Source: Cenococcum geophilum 1.58
Lineage: Eukaryota; Ascomycota; Dothideomycetes; Gloniales; Gloniaceae
Direction: 5' to 3'
Length of the DNA: 64,000 nucleotides
Assembly: GCA_001692895.1 (NCBI GenBank)
Contig: KV748190.1
Coordinates: 1,017,645-1,081,644 of the forward strand
Shown: piece after piece, positions 59,307 to 64,000 of the stretch
Numbering within the stretch: position 1 is the stretch's first letter
Layout of the letters: each line of letters begins with the position of its first letter
The notes under the pieces: model-generated
Database searches by the model: none
Told to the model about the DNA's origin: nothing
What the model saw: the letters and a program-made list of their open reading frames with translations, nothing else
Position numbers and translations under genes: made by a program

Positions 59307-60821
59307 TAAAAGGGCTTCTATAGACTCCTTTAGGGGCTAATATTTATAGAGGCATCTTAAAACCCTAGCGTATAATCTATAAATAGTAGTTATATATAAT
59401 AATATAAACTTTAAGGATATAAAACGCGATAAATTGCTTAGTTATATATCTGTTATATATTTACTAATAACTACTGCTATTATATTCTTTCTAGAATTAC
59501 CTTTATCTAAGCTACGCTAATTAATATATAATCTAATAAAACTGTTATAACTTAATAATATCTTCTAGTTATCTAGCTTTATTAGAGATGAGTTAATAGT
59601 AAAGATTAGCTATTACCTTATTACTAACGTAATAAAGGGGGTTTATCTATATAGGGTAGAGCGCGTCTTTACTAAAAGTAATTATTTCCCTTAGATGCTA
59701 AGTATATACTATATTAATACTAGGAAGACTAAGTTTTAGTAGTTTAGTGCTATAATAGAAGATAAGGGTATTATTTAGGGTATATACGGTGTCTATAAGA
59801 ATATCTTTTTTAACTAGCTTAGACTTTAGGCTTTAGATAACCTCTATAGCTCTATATATAATAACTTTATAAATTAGCTCTAGCCTACCTATAGTAACTA
59901 GCTTACTATATATTATATAAGGTCGGTAAAATAGAAATAGGCCTATGCGGGTTATTCTTTTAACCGTTAGGACTGGCTTCTTAGTATTCCTTTATGGTTC
60001 TATATTAAGATAAACCTATATAATACTATTATATACATGCATTTAGCGCCTAAGGACTATTAAGAGGAGGCGTACTATTGTCTAAGATTTAATCTTATTT
60101 TATAAAATTATATACTATTTATACGGGAGAACGCTAAGTACTATTAAGTGGGGCTTTATAGCATGTATAATAGCCCTCTTTTATACAGCTATATAGCGCT
60201 AAGGTCTTCTTATTATAATACCTAAACTATCTAACCTATCTAATCTGTTATTATTGGAACGTATAGAAAATGTTACTTAGGTAATTAATTGCCTTACACT
60301 AAAGCGGTTCCTAAAAATAGTTAAAAATATTTAGTTTATTACTTTTACTATTAAAGTATAGAGCGGCGTAGACTTAAGTAGGCGCGTGTACGGCGATATT
60401 AAGTTTTAGATAATATATCGCCTACTTTAAAAAGCTAAGCTACTTCTTACTATTTGGTATGCCGTTAAATATACCAATATAGGTATACTACAACGGCTTA
60501 TTAACCCCCTTATCGCCTACTTCATTAGCGCGTTATAGCATAATTATAGCCATAAGATACTATTCTATTAGTGGAATCTTACTTTAGTAAATTTACCTAA
60601 ACTTTAGTATATAATACTAGCTTTAGGGGTTATAAACTAGCTTAGTCTCCTAATACGCATAAGGCTATTAATCTTAGACTAGAGTACCTAAATAGTAGCT
60701 ATAAAATTAAGATAAAGTGTTATAAGAACTCTACCTATAATACTAATATTATATTTAATCGAGTATATTTATTAAACGCGACGGTTAGGACAGTATATAA
60801 TAAGATAGAGTATATATTTAG
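59307..60821. mobile_element. Element X, fragment 3 (unidentified)
   Basis: 1.5 kb of RIP-altered sequence continuing fragment 2 across the Gypsy-3 target. Two plus frames can be followed for long distances when stops are read as Gln or Trp, for example FNRQDWLLSIPLWFYIKINL with NTIIYMHLAPKDY near 59965-60055, and in another frame LINPLIAYFISAL near 60500. I do not recognise a transposase, polymerase, helicase or tyrosine recombinase motif. It could be the main coding region of a large non-LTR or DNA element, or a degraded host-type gene family. Confidence 0.45.
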
Positions 60822-61023
60822 TGTTACGGCACTGACGCGCGTAACCTGGATAAGGCCTAGTCAGGGGGGTTCGCTTACGTCTTGGCTCCATGTATATAGA
60901 CGTGTCCTTTCCACGACCTTCTTNTGCTCCTCATCTTGATATCCGGGTCAATAGACTACCAATTGTANAGGCTTGCATACGTTCTACGGCGCTCGTGCCT
61001 CGATTGACTGAGTCGCTGTGACA
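60822..61023 (+). mobile_element. Solo LTR 2, Gypsy-1-related, flanked by TTTAG
   Basis: 202 bp from TGTTACGGCACTGACG to GTCGCTGTGACA, with TSD TTTAG at 60817-60821 and 61024-61028. Closely similar to solo LTR 1 but longer near the 5' end. Two ambiguous bases. Little RIP. Confidence 0.88.
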
Positions 61024-61028
61024 TTTAG

Positions 61029-61680
61029 CAAGAAGATATTAAGTACTTATATATAGGCTTTTACGGAACTTAATATATTCCTACTTACTCGTATAATCTA
61101 TTTAAGTAATTTAGCTATACTATAAGACCCCAGGCAGCTAGCAGGCTTATAGCTATTTAACTCTTATAATATTCTCTATACTAGTATAGACGTTTTAGTA
61201 GAGAGGATTAAGTAGTTTAACTAGCTCTATATATAGGACCTATATTTAGCTACTACTTCCTATTCTTTTCTAAATACTAATAACCTAACTAGCTTTACGG
61301 ATATATAAGAGTTTACCAATATTATTAGCGATAGGTTAGATAAGGTGGATTTTACCTCTAATTAAAATATAGGCTAAGAGCTAGACGTCCCTTAAACTCC
61401 TTATCTAGATATTATCTAAATTACTATAAACTCCTAGGCTAATTAGAGCGCGCGCTAAGCCCCTTACTACCGTTATTCTCTAAAGTCTTCTAGTGAACTA
61501 TTATAAACTCCTAGGCTAATTAAAGCGCGCGCTAAGTTCCCTACTATTTTTATTCCCTAAGGTCTCCTAGCAAACTACTATAAACTCCTAGGCTAATTAG
61601 AATGCGCGCTAAGTTCCCTAATATTATTATTATTCCCTAAGGTCTTATTATAAGACACCCCTATAATACCTTATATACGT
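61029..61680. mobile_element. Element X, fragment 4 (unidentified), with tandem repeat
   Basis: Continues fragment 3 after the solo LTR. A plus frame reads AFTELNIFLLTRIIYLSNLA and later FLNTNNLTSFTDI with Gln for stops, without a domain I know. It ends in the 77-bp tandem repeat (61424-61650). Confidence 0.45.
61424..61650. repeat. 77-bp tandem repeat, three copies
   Basis: Units start at 61424, 61501 and 61578 with TATAAACTCCTAGGCTAATT and continue with GCGCGCGCTAAG. 77 bp is not a multiple of three, so this is probably non-coding. The start motif recurs singly elsewhere in element X. Confidence 0.85.
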
Positions 61681-62260
61681 CCACCTATTTCCACTAACTT
61701 AGCAACTAAAGACTAACCATAAGATAGCAATTTAATAGCAATCTGCGGCAATCTAACGGTAACCTACTGTATTCTACTATATTTTACTAAGTTTTACTAA
61801 GTTCTACTAAGACCACTACCTAAATCCTATTTTACTCTATATATATATTAACTAAGCAATTAAGTCTATAATATATACCCTTTCTTCCCGTTTTCCTACC
61901 TTCTCTCCTTATATAATGTTTTAACCTCCTTATATAGTTTAACCTATTTATATAATTTCCTTATTAAGTTCTTACTTTTAAATGGTTTCTATTTTAGTTT
62001 AACACTATAGATATTTCCTATTTAGGTATATCTAGCTAATTACCTACTAGTTAATTAGCTGGGGGGATATATCGACCTAAATTAGGTTATTTTATCACCA
62101 ACTTAGCTACCTCCTATTGACTTAGTTATTGACTTGGTCACCTACCCCTTATTTCCATTACTACCCCCCCCATTACCTTCTCGTTCTTATTTCCTATACC
62201 TTTCCTATATATATATAGAGGCTCTTAGAGCCACATTTAATAGATAGAGTTATTATTCTT
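61681..62260. other. AT-rich remnants, no gene
   Basis: Short runs of TTTTACTAAGTTTTACTAAG near 61780 resemble the LINE tail on the opposite strand. A CTGGGGGGATATA tract near 62060 resembles a retrotransposon polypurine tract. Nothing can be assigned firmly. Confidence 0.4.
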
Positions 62261-62269
62261 TTCTTATAA

Positions 62270-62400
62270 TTGGTGCACGGACTACCGACTAACACTTAAT
62301 TACTCGAGAAAATTATCTATAAAGTGGTTAGTATAGTGTTATATAACGTCGCCAAGCTTAAGAGACTGCTAAGTAACTCCCCCTACCTTATTTTATGAAT
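62270..62400. repeat. Diverged LTR-like remnant related to Copia-2
   Basis: CGCCAAGCTTAAGAGACTGC near 62347 followed by AAGTAACTCCCCCTACCTTA parallels the 3' part of the Copia-2 LTR (GCTTAAAGAGACTGCC, AAGTACCCCCC, CTACTAATA). It is too diverged to place the ends. Confidence 0.45.
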
Positions 62401-62934
62401 TAGACACTTTATAGTAGAATTTAACCAAACTTAGTTAGATTAAGTTAGATTAGTATATACTTAGTTATAGGGTAGGATACGCTTATATCTAGGCTTTTAA
62501 TTAAGTTAAAAAGATTCTTATTAATAAATATAATTGTAATAGCTCGTATAAATGCCTCCAAGGTAAAGCTTGTAGATTGCTATAATACAAAAGATACTAA
62601 ACTAAGGAGAAAAAGAAGGTCAAGGAAAGGATACGTCTATATACATAGCGCCAAGTCTTTCGCCGAGCCATAACTGGGTCTATAACGGTGCCATAACACT
62701 CTACGCCTTTGGTGTTAAATATATTCTAGAGGATGCTCTGTAGGAGGCTCTGCCTAACGCAGATTTCCAGTAGAGCTACCTGCATAGCCTTCTGCAGAGC
62801 TTCTAAAGCTTCTAGTAGAGCCTTCCGCAGGGCTTCCGCTTAATCCTTCTTTACCTATTGTCGAACGGTAGAACTTGTGTAGTATTGCAAGAGGCTCTAG
62901 AGCCTCACTATATACACCAAATAGGTGGCAAATA

Positions 62935-62957
62935 GAATGACGACGTAGTCGTCATTC
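62935..62957. repeat. Perfect 10-bp-arm palindrome
   Basis: GAATGACGAC, then GTA, then GTCGTCATTC. No assigned function; it could be a protein-binding site or chance. Confidence 0.5.
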
Positions 62958-63191
62958 AGTCAGTGATAGTTAATGGAAACAGGTAATGAGACATTCGATG
63001 AGACATACGAAATCAAGAAAAGTGGTAACTGAGACATCGTACGTAAACACGATCTGGGTCGACGCCTATTTTGTAGATTGGTTAATTATAACTCATTAAA
63101 TATCTGCTGCCTTAGAGTGTTAATTATTATGCCTATTTGAAGCCTGCTGCTTCCGTTACTATTACTTCAACCATTACCTAGTTTAAGACTC

Positions 63192-63248
63192 TATCCCTTA
63201 ACCCGTTGGGGTGCAATGCCAAGCTGCACCCCAGCGGGTTAAGGGATA
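63192..63248. repeat. 57-bp hairpin with 24-bp arms
   Basis: TATCCCTTAACCCGTTGGGG and GTGCA form the left arm (63192-63215). The right arm at 63225-63248 is its reverse complement with one mismatch. The loop is 9 bases. It may be a tiny foldback element; it lies in the 3' flank of the minus-strand gene. Confidence 0.7.
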
Positions 63249-63465
63249 AAGCTGACTTTAAATGCTGGCTTCTTTAAATTTCTTCTCCTTATATTCGGCT
63301 GATTTTGGATTGGTTAAGGAGCAGAAGGAGAAGGAGAAGGATTAACAAGTGGTAGGGCCTTAGAAGGAGCCTTACAGGATTAACGTCAATTTGCTCTTTC
63401 TCCGGTGAGTCGAAGCAGCCGTCGATATTACTATCTCTTAGCAATCTCCAACTCTACATCAAACA

Positions 63466-64000
63466 TCACAATCGCTCACTTCCCTCATCCACTTCCTCAT
63501 CCAGCAACTCCGCGTCATTAAAGTCATCCTCGTCCTTTCCATTATCGCTATAGACATCATAAAACTCACCCCCAGCCTCGCCCTCCTCCTCGCCGCCACT
63601 AGTAGTTCCTGCCTTCTTGATCTGGACCTCCTTAATTGGATCACTATCATTCGGTAAGAAGAAGGGGTGACTTTCTAGCAACTGCTTTCCTTGGCAGACA
63701 AACCCCATTGGCGTATGCGCGAAATCCTGGCCTTTACGGCGAACGGCTAGCCATTCTTGGAGGAAGATTAAAGGCTTGGGGGTAAAGGCCTTCGTCTTCT
63801 GTTCAATATCTAATTCCATCGTGGACGTTTTTAACTCTTCCTCAACCTCGTCTGCCACGTTGTCAGTCTCTTCTCGGACGCTGAGATACTTTAACACTCT
63901 GTTGTATTCGGGGTACTCGAAATACAGACGTCCAGAATAGATTCCCAGCTCAGTTTGCAGCCATAACGGAGCTTCCCAATCTGATGGAAGGCTTGGAACG
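63466..64000 (-). CDS. C-terminal part of a large DUF3638/DUF3645-like protein (partial)
   Basis: The minus-strand frame is open from the window end at 64000 to the stop at 63466, about 177 codons, and has no start within view; the GTG at 63897 is internal. Upstream of it the frame reads PSDWEAPLWLQTELGIYSGR followed by LYFEYPEYNRVLKYL. Downstream come KPLIFLQEWLAVRRKGQDF and HTPMGFVCQGKQLLESHPFF. From memory these blocks resemble the C-terminal end of very large fungal proteins with DUF3638/DUF3645, often annotated as ubiquitinyl hydrolase-like; this is unchecked. The last 45 residues form an acidic Asp/Glu-rich tail. Normal codon use and no stops suggest a live gene. There is no intron in the visible part. 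Confidence 0.6.
   Translation of the reverse strand, partial: VPSLPSDWEAPLWLQTELGIYSGRLYFEYPEYNRVLKYLSVREETDNVADEVEEELKTSTMELDIEQKTKAFTPKPLIFLQEWLAVRRKGQDFAHTPMGFVCQGKQLLESHPFFLPNDSDPIKEVQIKKAGTTSGGEEEGEAGGEFYDVYSDNGKDEDDFNDAELLDEEVDEGSERL

Larger units (their letters stand above)
62401..63465. other. Right boundary of the RIP block and gene-free flank
   Basis: Composition returns to normal from about 62640-62900. Near 62720-62830 there is a degenerate Ser/Leu-type short repeat (GAGCTTCTAAAGCTTCTAG, GAGCCTTCCGCAGGGCTTCC). Two hairpins are listed separately. No coding sequence found. Confidence 0.5.

Noticed and set aside
61424..61650. Possible CRISPR or centromeric satellite
   Set aside because: Only three 77-bp tandem units and no spacers; it belongs to element X.
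59307..61680. Element X as a Crypton/Starship-type element with a tyrosine recombinase
   Set aside because: No recombinase motif could be found in either frame that was followed; the mutated state prevents a firm negative.

Overview
The window looks like a piece of a filamentous ascomycete genome (Pezizomycotina). The one intact gene has a single short GT-AG intron, the edge sequences have normal base composition, and about 57 kb between them carries the signature of repeat-induced point mutation (RIP). In that block CpA and TpG are strongly depleted, TpA is in excess, and nearly every in-frame stop in the transposon reading frames sits where a Gln or Trp codon is expected. No rRNA, tRNA, CRISPR array or bacterial-type operon was seen.

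Left edge (1 to about 6,050): a decayed arrestin-like gene (3-1949, +), several small foldback repeats, an intact two-exon ABM-domain monooxygenase-like gene (4152-4665, +) and the 3' end of a Copia retrotransposon on the minus strand.

Left nest (6,057-18,041): a four-level stack. A short TIR element (shell, 6057-16184) contains a Tc1/mariner element (6149-16019). That contains a chromodomain Ty3/Gypsy element (Gypsy-1, 7405-15791, TSD TTAAG), which contains a gag-only Copia (Copia-1C, 8318-10594, TSD ATCTC) and a 93-bp hAT-like MITE (11716-11808, TSD TAATAGAA). A pogo/Fot-type element (16187-18041) follows immediately.

Right nest (about 18,164-62,000): an element I could not identify (element X) is split by Gypsy-2 (19474-27427, TSD GTTAT), Gypsy-3 (27962-59301, TSD CTAAT) and a solo LTR (60822-61023, TSD TTTAG). 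Gypsy-3 is itself broken by a Tad-like LINE (31093-37003, 13-bp TSD), Copia-1A (37098-48504, TSD ATATT, which holds Copia-2 at 41613-47027, TSD TTATC), Copia-1B (52712-58762, TSD GTTAA) and a second solo LTR (59052-59235). Subtracting the insertions gives consistent sizes: Gypsy-3 about 7.76 kb against 7.95 kb for Gypsy-2, and Copia-1A about 5.99 kb against 6.05 kb for Copia-1B. This supports the reconstruction.

Right edge (about 62,900-64,000): normal composition returns, with the C-terminal part of a large minus-strand gene running off the window; it resembles the end of the very large fungal DUF3638/DUF3645-type proteins. The genes do not form a pathway. The window records repeated insertion followed by RIP inactivation, in which catalytic Asp codons of the polymerases and transposases that could be read became Asn. 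Boundaries and TSDs were read directly; domain names come from translating through stops by eye, without a database search.
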